From Nymphaea colorata (lineage: Eukaryota > Streptophyta > Magnoliopsida > Nymphaeales > Nymphaeaceae): DNA of 64,000 nt. The translations under genes were made by a program, and so were the position numbers. Shown here piece after piece: positions 26,544-38,736 of this stretch; position 1 is the stretch's first letter, and the number at the start of each line of letters is the position of its first letter. The DNA lies in NCBI RefSeq assembly GCF_008831285.2, contig NC_045142.1, positions 21,887,354-21,951,353 on the forward strand, given 5' to 3'. The notes beneath the pieces are model-generated. The model had not been told where the DNA came from, did no database searches, and saw only the letters and a program-made list of their open reading frames with translations.

Positions 26544-29500
26544 TCACTCAACACCTTGTTTGGGCTTGGAGGAATGGTAAGACAGTTTTCCAAATTTCTC
26601 AGCTTCTCTGGCTATCTGAATGTCTGATGGCCAAAACATCTGCTGCAGGATCTTGAGAAGAAACCGTGGTAGCAGTGCCAAGATTGTCACAAGGAAAATG
26701 GTTAGCCAGTAGGTCGGGGATGTTGCAAGATGATAGATTGTCCTGTAAAGACAATTAAAATTTCAGGCATAAAAGACAACTGACGAGAATACAGCTTTGA
26801 AAATACGGACCCATATGCAACTCAAGTCAAAGTATCTGAGAATAAGTTGGATATTGCAGTCAGAATAGCATTTGGAATACCAACCAGTAGTTGGGATATC
26901 TGGGGATCGAGTCGAGAATTACTAGACAAATGTATGTGATAACTATAGAACCCCATGTTGCGAGATGAATAAACAATACCCAACGATGTACATCCATGGC
27001 TAAGTGAACATTCACAAGCACAACAACCGAAATTGTCCACAAGCTTCCAATACTCCAAATGTCAACCGGCCCATTGCTGTAAGTCAAAAGTGGGACATAG
27101 AAGAGAACAAGACTTTGCCAAAGAGTGTCAATCATTGTGAGCCAGAAAAGATGCAAATTGTAGCTCTCTTGTCTATGTCCTGCCATGTAAAGCTTCGGAT
27201 ACTCAAGCAATGTCCTGTGACTCAAATCTTTGTCAAAAATGCCAACGACAATTGTGGGCACGGATGTGTAGATAACAGAATAAAATACACTGCTCCAGTC
27301 AGTCAATGCTGAGGTAGTAGAAAATGCAGTGCATAATATATACCTGAAACAAGGGAAGTGGAGTACCTGTTATTGCATTTACCATACAATGAAAATACAA
27401 TTACGAGTTTTGAGATCACATATGCACCAGTTCAATTTGTTTTACTAATCTGACAGAAATAAATCTTGTACTTAAGTTGTAGGAGGCAACCAGAGGAATC
27501 TTGGTTCAGATAATAATCAAAATCATTCATAATATGTGATATTTACATAGGTGCAAATAAATGCCCCAGCCATTTCATCTATATGTACAACAGAAATTAA
27601 TTAAGTCATAATCACATCTATGTCACTTGTTAAAGTTATTAATTAGATTCAGTGAATATTTTGGATTAAGCTACCAGCATACCATACTTCTCATCCGTAG
27701 TACAGGAGGTTTCTATTTGTTTTTGGAAGACAGTTTGAAGGAAAGAAACTATGCATTTCTGGAACTTGGTTCACTTATCATGATAAATACACTTTCAAGG
27801 AAGGGTATCAAATTTCCAAATTTTGACATGAAATTATTTGCAATACAGACTGCATAATTTTATATCATCTCCCATAGTCATATGCTGAGTGGAAAATTGG
27901 CTTGGCAAAAGACACTGCCTTTATGAATAGGCCCCAGATACACTATTTTTTGCTAAATAAACTCATAAAACATTTATAAACTAGCTATCAAATATATCAT
28001 CCTTTCTAGAAACATAACATAGAAATTACCAAACCACATACTAAAAGTGTCATAAGATAAAATTCCACTTACCAGAAAAGCATAAGAACAAACACAGCAT
28101 TTCTGTAAAAGTTGTATAAAACCAAATAACCAATGCGATGATAATTCCAATGACCATGTACAAGCAGTAATCTTTTCAAGAATCTGAACTGCCCCATTGC
28201 AAAATCTGATGCCATCACTGCTTGGCGTCCTTCCTGGCCACTTATCCCAACTCCAACATCAGCCATTTGGATCATCGAAACGTCATTTGCCCCTGCCAAA
28301 AATAAAAGATCAATCACCTACCAAAGAAAACTGGAAACTACCCATGCTCAACATTAATATCGGGGTCAACTTTATAGGAGTTCATATTTTAATCATTATT
28401 GACTAATCTGCGGCATAAAAATAAAACACAAATAGCCATATTAACAATAGCAGATTCAAAGTATCAAGAAAAAAGTTCAAGCATGGTGGATTATAAGAAG
28501 AATCCAAATGGTTCCCCAGACTCGTCCAACACATTCTGCTTAAACTCAAGTTTCTCAGCCTAAATGATAAAGGTTCTCCTAGCAGCACCTACACCCATGT
28601 ACAAAAAGTTATTCTTTCCATAAATAGTATACTTTTTTGTTTATGTAACATTATAGATATGATCTACATATAATTTTTAATAGAAAATAAGCTTTAGATT
28701 ATGTAATTCTAACATAAATCTGGGCATCTAAATGTATTGAAGAACGAATGTCTCGTGCCAATATTTGAGACTTGAATATTTTTGTAAGAAATGGTGTAAG
28801 ATATGATTCATATCAAATAAACCATGTTGAATGTATCAGATCACTCTTTTTTCGGTTGTTTCAGGCTGACCCTAACACTGATGACAAAGAAGCCAACATC
28901 TAGCCATGGCTTCATAATATGGGTTAGGCACTCTGGAAGAACCATAACATTATACATAGTACATAGTACATACACAGACACACACACACACACATATATA
29001 GAGTGTTAGTTCCCACAGTGGGAACCGACCTATCTCATGAATGAAAATGTAGAAGCTCCTTGTGGGAACTTATTGGAGTTGCAGACTCACTATTTCGTGT
29101 CTCAATTGCTTATGTTTGCTTCTCATCCTTTACCCCAGCGGCTTATCCCATACTAATATCTAACTTCTACACTTCTAAGCCAAGGTAACAAAAGTACTAA
29201 CAGGCAACTCACTGTTGTATGCCTTTTGCTACGTGTTGCTTGCAAAAAGGAAACAACTCACTATAAAGATTCCTCTTATATTAACATTCAGCAACTGGCC
29301 GCATCTTTCCTTAAATGCAACCACTGCCAACAAGAGAAAAAACAAAAAGCAATAGACATGAGTCACATGACACCCTGGTAGACAAAAGCAAAGATCAACT
29401 CGGTACAGTAAACACTATAGGTGGACTCTGTTCAAACACTCTTGTACATATGTTCTGAAAACTGAAAACTATAAGCAACATGCACTGCAAAACCACCCAA

Positions 29501-32500
29501 GGAAAAAAAACAATGCATAGGAATATAAATTGAAGCTAAAAGCTTCAGATACAGTAGGTGCAATATACCATCTCCAATAGCCAGTGTCATGTCATTAGTC
29601 CTGCTCTTGATTAAATCAACAACCCCAGCTTTTTGCAGTGGAGCAACACGGCAGCAGAGGACTACTTTACAGGAAATTGCTATGTCAAAAAGCTGCAGAT
29701 GATAACAAATGCTTTAGAAAAAGCACATATCATGAAAATATAAGTTCATCTATGACAGGAAGCAAGTTAACAACACGCCAACTCATGGGCAACACGGCAG
29801 CAGAGCACTACTTTACAGGAAATTGCTATGTCAAAAAGCTGCAGATGATAACAAATGCTTTAGAAAAAGCACATATCATGAAAATATAAGTTCATCTATG
29901 ACAGGAAGCAAGTTAACAACACACCAACTCATGGGCAACACGGCAGCAGAGCACTACTTTACAGCAAATTGCTATGTCAAAAAGCTGCAGATGATAACAA
30001 ATGGTTTAGAAAAAGCACATATCATAAAAATGTAAGTTCATCTATGACAGGACGCAAGTTAACAACACGCCAACTCATGGGCAACACGGCAGCAGAGCAC
30101 TACTTTACAGCAAATTGCTATGTCAAAAAGCTGCAGATGATAACAAATGGTTTAGAAAAAGCACATATCATGAAAATATAAGTTCATCTATGACAGGAAG
30201 CAAGTTAACAACACGCCAGCTCATGTGTTCAATTTGTTAACTAACCTAAACAGACATCCAAGAAATGGGAATACCTACATAAGACCCATTCACAAAAATG
30301 GCTTCTACAATAGTTAAGAAGGGATGAAGATTTACTCACTTTTTAGAGAGGTGTTTGCTGCATCACATGGATGTCAGTTTTCTTTATTAAAACTCGAACT
30401 AGTTTTACAAAAGAATAGTACTGGCAGCACCTAAATAAACCAACATGAACACGAGAGAATGGTAACTACCAGCACCTTTATAAGCTTGTACAGCATAATT
30501 CAGTAAAGGAGAAGAAGGTGCTCTCCATGATAGTGCATTTAGTTAGTACAGTTAGCCAAAAGGAAAAAGATCCAAACCTCATTTTCAAGATCTTTTGCCA
30601 AAATATGAACAAGGCTTGTGCCATCAATTATGAGGGCAAGTGGTGTGTTCTTCATCCCAGTTGCTTTGCCTGAAGGCTGTTGAGAATGACAACCAGTTTT
30701 GTTAATGCATTTAGAAGCCTGTAATCCACTGCCAGGAAAGTTGTTACTGGACAGTGAGCTGCCATCATCTTTGTTGTCACCATTTTTTATTATTTTCTTA
30801 GTTGCATCTTTCTGATCTACAGTTTTGATCCCATATTTGTTTTTCACATCTGCCAAAAGCCTTCTACATTCTTCTTCAGAATTGCCATTGATAATAACTT
30901 GCTGCATATCAAGTGTCAAAAGTTTGCATGAAAGGCCAATAGAAATTGCAGTTTCTTGCTTATCTCCTGTGAGAACCCAGACCTTAAGGCCTGCTTCACG
31001 AAGAGCCTCTATCGTTTCAGGTACGCCCTCCTGCAATTTATCTTCAATTCCAGTTGCACCGAGAAGATTTAAATTGCTCTCTATGAGTGCTGCTGTTTTC
31101 CGGAGTTTTGCCACTCTGTCATTCAATGAAGTGCTTGCTTCTGCATAAGTTTGCTGCCATTCTTCAAGTTCTGCCTCAGTAATGTTCTTTGCTGCAATAA
31201 CAAGTGTCCGCAGACCCAGTGATGAATACTCATTCAAGTGATTCTGTGTGGAATTTTTAATATCATGAGAAGGGCCTCCAGGATCAACCATATCAGAAGC
31301 TTTTGACAAGATGCTAAAAATGGAGTTATCAGCACCTTTTACTAAAACCTTTACAGAGCCATCTGCAAATCGAACAATCACGGACATTCTTTTGCGTACA
31401 CTGTCAAATTCATGCAAGCCCAGTACGTCCAACCTAAGCAGTAGAAAGCACAATGAAACAAAAAAAATGAAACCAATTAACTAAAGATAAAATAAAAGAT
31501 TGGCATATTATTATTAGGTGAAACGATGCAATGAATCACTACCTTAACTTTTCACCATGGACATCAATCACAATGTGCCCTGATGTGCGCTCAATAAGGG
31601 TGTATCCATAAGCAGAAGCTGCAGAAACTAGAGCCTGCTCGTCAGGAGACTCTCCCTGATAATCAAGCACTGGACATTCACTGGTAGCAGAATTTGTAGG
31701 CGCTGGACTTTGTGTTATGACTGGAATTACTGTGTTGCAAGCAGCAAGAGTAAGGAAATACTCATGTGCAACTTCTCGCTCCTTCCCAACTAAGTCTTTG
31801 TGTAACAGTGAGACAAGTTCATGATCAACCTTCACTTTTATTTTGGTCTTCCAACTCCTTCCTTCCTTGACTTCTGGTGCCAGTAAGTATATAGCAGAAC
31901 TCTAACATCAATATTATGTAAACATTTAACAACATAAAAATTTCACCCCCATTTTATTATCCAAGTTCTCCCCTTCATAGTGAATTCTATATGATTAAAG
32001 CATGCATTACCATGTGTACATTGGCAAAATAATAAAAAAGATATATTGTTGTCTGGACATGTGTGTAGACCAACATATAGTATCGCTATACTACATGTTA
32101 CGAGGCACACCAACAATTGGTACAGCTAATAGATACATAACAACCACAAACAGGTAACCAACTACTTAATGTCAGAAAATAATTTAACACTTGTAGTCTT
32201 GTATACTGGCAGACAGTATGCACTACAGAAGTTGAGAATGACAAACTTTAGAATATCAAGATAAACAATCACGCTAGAGCCTAAAGCCTCAGAAACTGAT
32301 TAACCTGAAAAAAGAATGATGTGTGCAACTTTGTGCCCCAAGGTATATTTATTCTAATCGGTTAACAATGCTCTATTTTGATTTTCTTAACCTCTATCAG
32401 AGTGGTCTTATTGTGGTCAGAAGTGTTGATAAATATGTGCTTAGATTGAACTAGCTGCAGTTTCCTTCGCCGAACTTGGAGATTCATTGATGATCTAAAA

Positions 32501-35500
32501 CACTTGCAGATGCCCAAGGATGTAAAAACACGGAGCTGAAACCCCTCACAGAAATAATGAAAAGGACTTCTTACTATACACATTGCTAATTGGATCCTGT
32601 TAGTCTTGTGATCAGCATGCCACATTATGTGCTCTAGGGTCACAAGGACTGTGAATCCCTTAGCCCAAGATGCTCAGCAGCTTTTGTAGGCTCATCCATC
32701 AGTCAAACCATCTTCTCTAGACAGGGAGCACACATCCCTTACAGAAACAGTGAAAATGACATCTTGCTACACAAGCTCTTAACTGAATCATTTTAGTCTT
32801 GTGATGAGCATGTCATTTTTTGTACCTTAGAGGTACAAAAACCGTGAATGCATTTACATGCCAGAAAGAACCAGCTGTTTGTGTAGGCTTGTCCATCATC
32901 AAGCCATCTTCTCTAGACAGGGGACACAAACCCCTCACAGAAACAATTAAAAGGACACCTTAGATCCTTCTAGTGTTGTAATCAGCATGCCATATTTCCT
33001 ATGTCACATAGGTACGGGTACGGGTGCCGGTACAGGTACGGGTATTGACCATTTTCAAAAAACTTGGGTGCAGGGGTACAGCCGTATATATATAAACAAT
33101 AAGAAATACTTAGAAAATATGTATCAAAATAAAGAATGTACGTCAACATAAACAAATAAATAACATAGAAAATATATATCAACAGCTCTTGCAGTAGTGT
33201 ATTTAAGAAACCTATGAAAAACTTTAAACATATAGACAACCAAACAGCCCCCTAGTCAAATATGAACATCAATCGAATTTTCACATCCAAAGAATAGAAT
33301 AAAAAGTAAGGTGAAAAAAATTAAATCAAAGCAAAATTAAGTAGTTTGGATCTATACGTACCCAAGTGTCAAAGTACCCATTTTAGGTATGGGTACGGCG
33401 ACACGGGTACGTGGACCTTACTGAAGTACCCATGTGACTTAGCATATTTCGTGCTCTAGGGTGGTGAAAACTGTGAATCCCTTTCTCTGCAAAAGATGCT
33501 CGGCAGTTTTTGTATGCTCAGCTGTCAGTCGAGCCATCTTCTCTATACACCTTTTAACATCCTCCAAAGTAGGACAGGCATGCCAGATACCATTTACTCT
33601 TGTTAACCAAAGGGGGATTAAGGAAACAACCCAACTAATGCTATGCTCAGTCTAAAGTTCCAAAAGCAGATTATATTTGTAATTTGTTACATTCATTAAA
33701 CTAGATGTCATTGCTTGTAAATTTTAATGCAAAAAAGGCTACAATTCTGAAAATGACAAAGATTGCGTATGCATCATTTTTACACTCATTAGCATATATG
33801 TATAAATATTTGTAGATGTGAATGTGCACATGTCTGTGGTGTATAAAATGTTGAGGTATATGTATAGACACAAGAAAGATGACATTCATGTGCTTTAGAA
33901 GTCAAATTTTGTAGACTCCAAATGTCTTGTTCAAAGAACATCTAAGTTCTATTACAATTTACAACAACCGAAACAGGTTTCATGAGGCCATGATGACTAA
34001 GTATGTGCACCAAAGGATGCATTCTGACAAGAGATAAGGTATCAAGGGATGCTAACATCATGTGATCATCATCATTATCAATATTGTCAAGGGTTTCCAT
34101 TTCCTGAAGCATAATTCTTGGCAATCTCTCGACAAGGTATTCCTCATGAGCTTTTATAGTTTTTCTCGGCAAAATCAAGAAAATTTTAAAATTTGAAAAA
34201 TGTAAATAACAAAAAGAAAGCTATGACTTTACAGGTTTTCTAATATTTTTATGAGACATTGGACCCATCTCTAATATAGAGAATGCTGCCTTGAACCCTG
34301 TCTGCCTCATGTTTTATATATTCTGCTTTGTGGAATATCTACAACAGTCCAATATAGGAATAGCAGGACAACCTTTTCTACGTTTTGCCAGTTTCAATCA
34401 GTTCCATCAGCTCCTCATTGGTCAGACCATTGTTATGAGTCCAACACATTATGCTTATTGACGTGCTACATTCTCTAACAAGCCTGGAGGTTTCCCAGTA
34501 GCTAGTCAGACCAGATATTAACATAAAAAATATTACACCTCCAACATAATTCTAACAACTCTAAGCATAACAGTGTCTCATAAATGAAGAGCTCGTTTTA
34601 GAAGCAAGAGAGTATCATGTTCTCTGGTCAGTTCATGAGTTGTGAATGACTCTTGTACTATTGTAATACACAGTATTTTTCACTCACAGCAAAAAGGAAC
34701 TGAAACTGTGCAAAAAGGCTAGTTCAGAAACTGTTCAATACGTTGCTCCGACTAGTTGTTCAGATTCGCTACATTGTTAACTAACCAAATGCCACATTCT
34801 TAAACAGATGCACCAACATGACACAGTGTAGGGCCACAGAGGCATAATTATTGCCTAGCCAGAAGGAGAACAGCTCTTCACTACACAAAAATGACTACAT
34901 GGGCACTGGGAAGTTAAACTAGAACATCCTTCAAATGATAACTGGCCCCACAAGAGAAAGCCTAGCAAATTAGAACAAAGATATGAGATAAAACCCGAAA
35001 GGAATTGCTATAAAACTAACAAAAGACAAAGGAATGAAAGTAAATATCTTCATTTAGAAATTAAGGAAATGAAATACACACTATGCAGTCCTGGTGGCTC
35101 ATACCTGTAATATCTGTCTTGTGTACAAGGACATCAGAAGCATCATCAGTGGAACAATCCAATGCATAAGCAGCATTGCCGTAATTTTTGCCATATATGC
35201 TAGCTTTACAAAAATCCATCTTGTTCTCAGTCAAAGTTCCTGTCTTGTCAGAGAAGATATATCGCACTTGACCTAAATCCTCATTAATGTTCAATGATCT
35301 ACACTGAAACCTGGAATTTGAATCGGCATCATACATCTGGGTATCTCCAATCATAAAGTATGACTGTCCGAGTCGTACTAGCTCCATAGATATGTAAAGA
35401 GATATTGGTATCATGATCTGAAAAACTATGATAGAACTCAGAAAAGAGAAGAATATCTCCAACGGGAGACCGTAATATTTGTAATTTTTTCCATCATTTG

Positions 35501-36866
35501 CTCCACTATTGAAGTACCTTTTCCTGTAATAAGGCACAGTATCAAGCTTAGATTTATGGTTTCCCAACCACAGACCCATTCCACCAGCCACTACAGCACA
35601 CATTATAAGAAGGAAAACAGACAACCACAATGTCTCTCTGTTCATATTACCCTCCAATTTGCTTCTTTTTGATGGAGAAATTGCACTGTTCAACATTGCC
35701 TTGGTCTCTTGACCAGCATACACTGCCACACCGACAACCCAATCAGTGTTTTTGAGCTGGCAGCCTCGAAGAACTATGTTCGATTGTCCAAGTGCAATTT
35801 TTTGTCCTCCCAGTTCCATTGCAGCTGTGAATTCATAAATGTTTCTATTAGGCTGTTCACATTTGATGAGCCCAGATACTGTGTCTGATTCGAAATCCAT
35901 CATTGTAGTTTCCTGCCGTGCATATCTAGTTTTCAGGTTCGACTCACCATCAAGGTTCATTGTCTGAACATAGGCAACACCACTTGGATCACTTGTTCGA
36001 AGAAGAACCATATCACACGGTATAGTCTCGTCCTCTTTAATTCTTAAAACCTCGCCAACCTGTATTTTCTTCCATTTTTTTGCCTGGAACGAAGCACCTT
36101 GAAGAACATCGGCATGTCGGTTATTCTCTTTTCTGTCCGAGCGATGCCTTCTCCAATCTTCATACCCGTCCTTGATGGCTGTAACAAATAAAACAAAGAG
36201 AAGAGGAAAGAGAGATACAGTCCTCCCAAACACCGCAAGGGGTGGAAGCTGGTTCAAAGCAGCAATCGCTAGAAAGTACAGGTACGCCAATCGATGAAAC
36301 TGAATAAACAAGTTCTTGGGTAGGAATGTGATCACAGTATATTTGCTGGTCCGAATCTCATTCCCTGTGAATTCATACTTGTCATTTGACTTCCTTGGGT
36401 CATTGATATAAATCGTTCGGGCATTCTCTTCGGAAGATAGAAACTCAAAGACTTCAAGGCTCTTATGTCGGATCCTCTGAGATCTTGACTTCTCAATGCC
36501 TGAAACAGAAGCTCTCCTCTCATGTGACATGTACCGTGCAGGTCCAGATATTTCGAAGGAGCCCTTGGTTACTTCACTCGAGGAATGATTTGTTTCCATA
36601 ACAACCTTTTTCGAAGAGCATCCGAAGACAGAACCGTGAAAGTAATGAGAATCCAACGAAGTGAACCTTGGTCTGGACCCTGCCGAATTGACAAAATGGC
36701 TGAAGGTGTCTTCAGTATCAGAGAATGAAGAGGCTACCTTGGAATATGAGTGCGAAGCAAGCCGGCAGAGGCAACCAAAAGAACCAGGTCTCAAAGAAGA
36801 AAGAGATGTATCAGAAGAGGGATCAGTACTACAGTCAGAGCATAACAATGGCTGGTCAGGGTTCAT
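26544..36866 (-). CDS. ALA1: Phospholipid-transporting P4-ATPase (flippase), ALA1-like
   Basis: Seven exons on the - strand: 36866-35105, 31873-31543, 31433-30578, 29692-29569, 28292-28073, 27343-26885 and 26742-26544. All have GT/AG borders and matching phases; total 3951 nt, 1316 aa. It flips phospholipids across plant endomembranes, normally with an ALIS/CDC50 beta subunit. Visible motifs: YINDP and [18 protein letters not shown] near TM1, [12 protein letters not shown] (actuator), [12 protein letters not shown] with the phosphorylated Asp at about residue 540, [26 protein letters not shown]-equivalent [46 protein letters not shown] and [20 protein letters not shown], then the C-terminal membrane helices and [15 protein letters not shown]. 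Full-length similarity is to Arabidopsis ALA1 (about 1158 aa). This protein is longer at the N terminus and in a low-complexity linker before the [13 protein letters not shown] segment. Intron 1 is 3.2 kb. Confidence 0.95.
29643..30226 (-). repeat. 4 x 146-bp tandem repeat spanning the ALA1 exon 4 acceptor
   Basis: Four copies start at 29643, 29789, 29935 and 30081 (GCAACACGG...), each exactly 146 bp. On the - strand the copy nearest the gene body includes the true exon 4 acceptor (CTGCAG, AG at 29694-29693) and the first 50 nt of exon 4. Copies 2-4 repeat that acceptor and the same 50-nt piece inside the intron, with acceptor AGs at 29840-29839, 29986-29985 and 30132-30131. The copies differ at only a few positions (for example GTAGTC in the exon and GTAGTG in the intron copies). 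Confidence 0.96.
32530..33560. repeat. Degenerate triplication in ALA1 intron 1, split by a MITE
   Basis: Three diverged direct copies of a unit of about 180-196 bp share CCCTCACAGAAA, TAGT(C/G)TTGT, ATCAGCATGCCA, TGCTCTAGGGT and CCATCTTCTCTA. The CCATCTTCTCTA landmark falls at 32708, 32904 and 33533; removing the 444-bp MITE plus its 8-bp duplication from the third copy restores a similar spacing. On the - strand the third copy keeps a longer coding-like reading ([20 protein letters not shown] near 33500) that is broken by stops in the other two, so the unit may derive from a gene fragment I do not recognise. Confidence 0.75.
32999..33442. mobile_element. 444-bp hAT-like MITE with 8-bp target duplication
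   Basis: The left end is CTATGTCACATAGGTACGGG. The reverse complement of the right end is CTAAGTCACATGGGTAC. Exact direct repeats CATATTTC flank it at 32991-32998 and 33443-33450. The interior is rich in GGTACGGGTAC and its complement at both ends and has no coding potential. An 8-bp duplication and short inverted ends fit a non-autonomous hAT element. The first triplication copy (ATCAGCATGCCACATTATGT) shows roughly the empty site. Confidence 0.88.
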
Positions 36867-36888
36867 AATATCTCAAGTGCCCATCCAT
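36856..36888 (-). promoter_or_regulatory. Upstream ORF overlapping the ALA1 start codon
   Basis: An ATG at 36888-36886, 22 nt upstream of the ALA1 ATG and out of frame with it, opens a 10-codon frame ([10 protein letters not shown]). It ends at TGA 36858-36856, inside the main coding region. Its context has G at -3 and G at +4, at least as favourable as the main start (A at -3, A at +4). If the leader is transcribed here, it could lower or tune translation of the flippase. Confidence 0.6.
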
Positions 36889-38350
36889 GACTGATTATGT
36901 TGTGCTTTACGATTACAACTGTTGCTTTATTCCAAATTTTAAGAAGAAAGGAGGTCCCGAACAAATCTCTTCGCCTTCTATCCTCGGCCAAAATGAATTA
37001 GCCGAAGGAATTTGAAGTTTCCTTGGGAAGCAACGGTGACCCATACCATCTAGCTACCCATTTTAGGTCTCCAAGACCTCCAAAAGAATAACAATTTTCC
37101 AAACCGGTCAGCTCATTCACCTAAGTAAATATGGAAAAAACACAAACTGCCACAATCGATCTCCTACAGAGTGAGTCCTCGGAACTCCAGTCCTGTAGCA
37201 GATACGATGAAGAAAAGCAGAATCAAGGCTCCACCAAGAGATGAAGCATTAACTTGGATTCCAAGGCTGCAAACCCCTGTAATCAAAAGGTTTCCACGAG
37301 CATGCGCAAAAACGCAACTTCCTCAATCCCCTGAAATTGGATGATTATCGACGCTAAACAAATGTGAATATTCCACAGATATATCAACTCCTCGATGGCA
37401 GGCAAAGACCGTGAATTAATAGCGAAGAGCTGGTCTTCCCTTCTTCTCACAAATCCTCAAATAATCTGGGGAATTTGACCTCTGTGCAGAAGAAGGGAAG
37501 AAGGCGGGACCTGGAATCACATAATTCCTTCAGATTAACAAAATTCTGCAGCAATGTTCAGTATTCGAAACCGTAATTCAGCACCAAAATCTCCTCGCCT
37601 TAGCTTCTTCGAGATAATGTGCAATGTCGCGAACAGGAGAGCAGTCACTCCCAAGGATCAAAAAGCGAAATAGGCCGAAACAATTATGAAATCCACGCTT
37701 AGTTCCGCGCCGCTCCGATCCCTGATCTGCTAAAATAATACAAAAAACAAAAAAAAAAAAGCGAAAAAAATCATATATAGAACAAGAGCGCACAAACCTG
37801 AATCGAAAACAAACAAAATGCTCCAAAACACGAAATCCGTCCCTCATTCGGCATGAAAAACCAAATTTCAAATCATAGAATCACATGTATAAACAGGAAA
37901 CCATACAAAGGCAATACCTAGGGAGATCCGAACGCAACAGAGCGACGCGGATCAAGGAACCTGCATTCGCCCAGGAGATCGAACAACAAAAGCAACACCC
38001 GACCACCTCAATTTCCTTCCTTTTCCGATCCGATTCGAACCTCTCTTTCTTCTTCCCTTCCCTTCTCTCTCCGGTGCACCGGAATTCTTCCCCTCCCGGT
38101 TCGTTCCTCTCTCTCTCTCTCTCTCTCTCTCAAATGGCGGGAAAAAAACAGAAAAGGGGCTTCCGCTCGTCGTTGACGCCACGAAAGCCTCTGCAGATTG
38201 ACAGAGGGATTCCGCCGAGCAAGAGAGAGAGAGAGAAAGAGAAAGAGGACGGTGAGAGGCAGAGCAGAATTCTTGTCTCCGTATTTGATGCCGAACGGTC
38301 TCGCCCGTCCTCCTCCCTCCTTTTCCCCTTTTTGTCCCATTTTTCATTTT
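36889..38350 (-). promoter_or_regulatory. ALA1 5' leader/promoter region
   Basis: No coding region fits on either strand. The sequence upstream of ALA1 contains a GA/CT microsatellite (about 38108-38131) and GA/CT-rich stretches up to about 38340, which is common around plant transcription starts. Likely donor and acceptor sequences suggest the 5' untranslated leader may be split by an intron, but the exact start and borders cannot be read from sequence alone. Confidence 0.4.
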
Positions 38351-38624
38351 TTTTCAAATTTTCAATGCTCAAATATATAAATATTTTACAAAATTCATCC
38401 TTTTGAGCTTCAACTATTTACTACGCAGCTACAGCCAAGTTGCTGTTTTTTCTTTTTAAGGATGATTTTAGGGACCGTATTTTTTATTGTTTATATCTCA
38501 AGATGCAACTTTTTCACGTATCTTAAACACTATGTTACAGTATTTTATGAATATGTTCTAGAGATACATGAAACAATAACGTGTTTGTATTGTCCTACAA
38601 AAATCATGAAACACTTGTAATATT

Positions 38625-38736
38625 GTTTTATAAATCTAATCTCATTTTTTGAATCAAATTTATAAAATAGAATGTTCCTGGTTTTATAAATCTAATCTCA
38701 TTTTTTGAATCAAATTTATAAAATAGAATGTTCCTG
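38625..38736. repeat. Perfect 2 x 56-bp tandem duplication
   Basis: Positions 38625-38680 (GTTTTATAAATCTAATCTCA...) are repeated identically at 38681-38736. There is no divergence, so the duplication is recent or an assembly artefact. Confidence 0.95.

Noticed and set aside
37952-38406. Several overlapping open frames in the ALA1 leader region on both strands
   Set aside because: They are produced by GA/CT simple sequence; composition is Ser/Arg/Glu/Leu repeats without conserved motifs.
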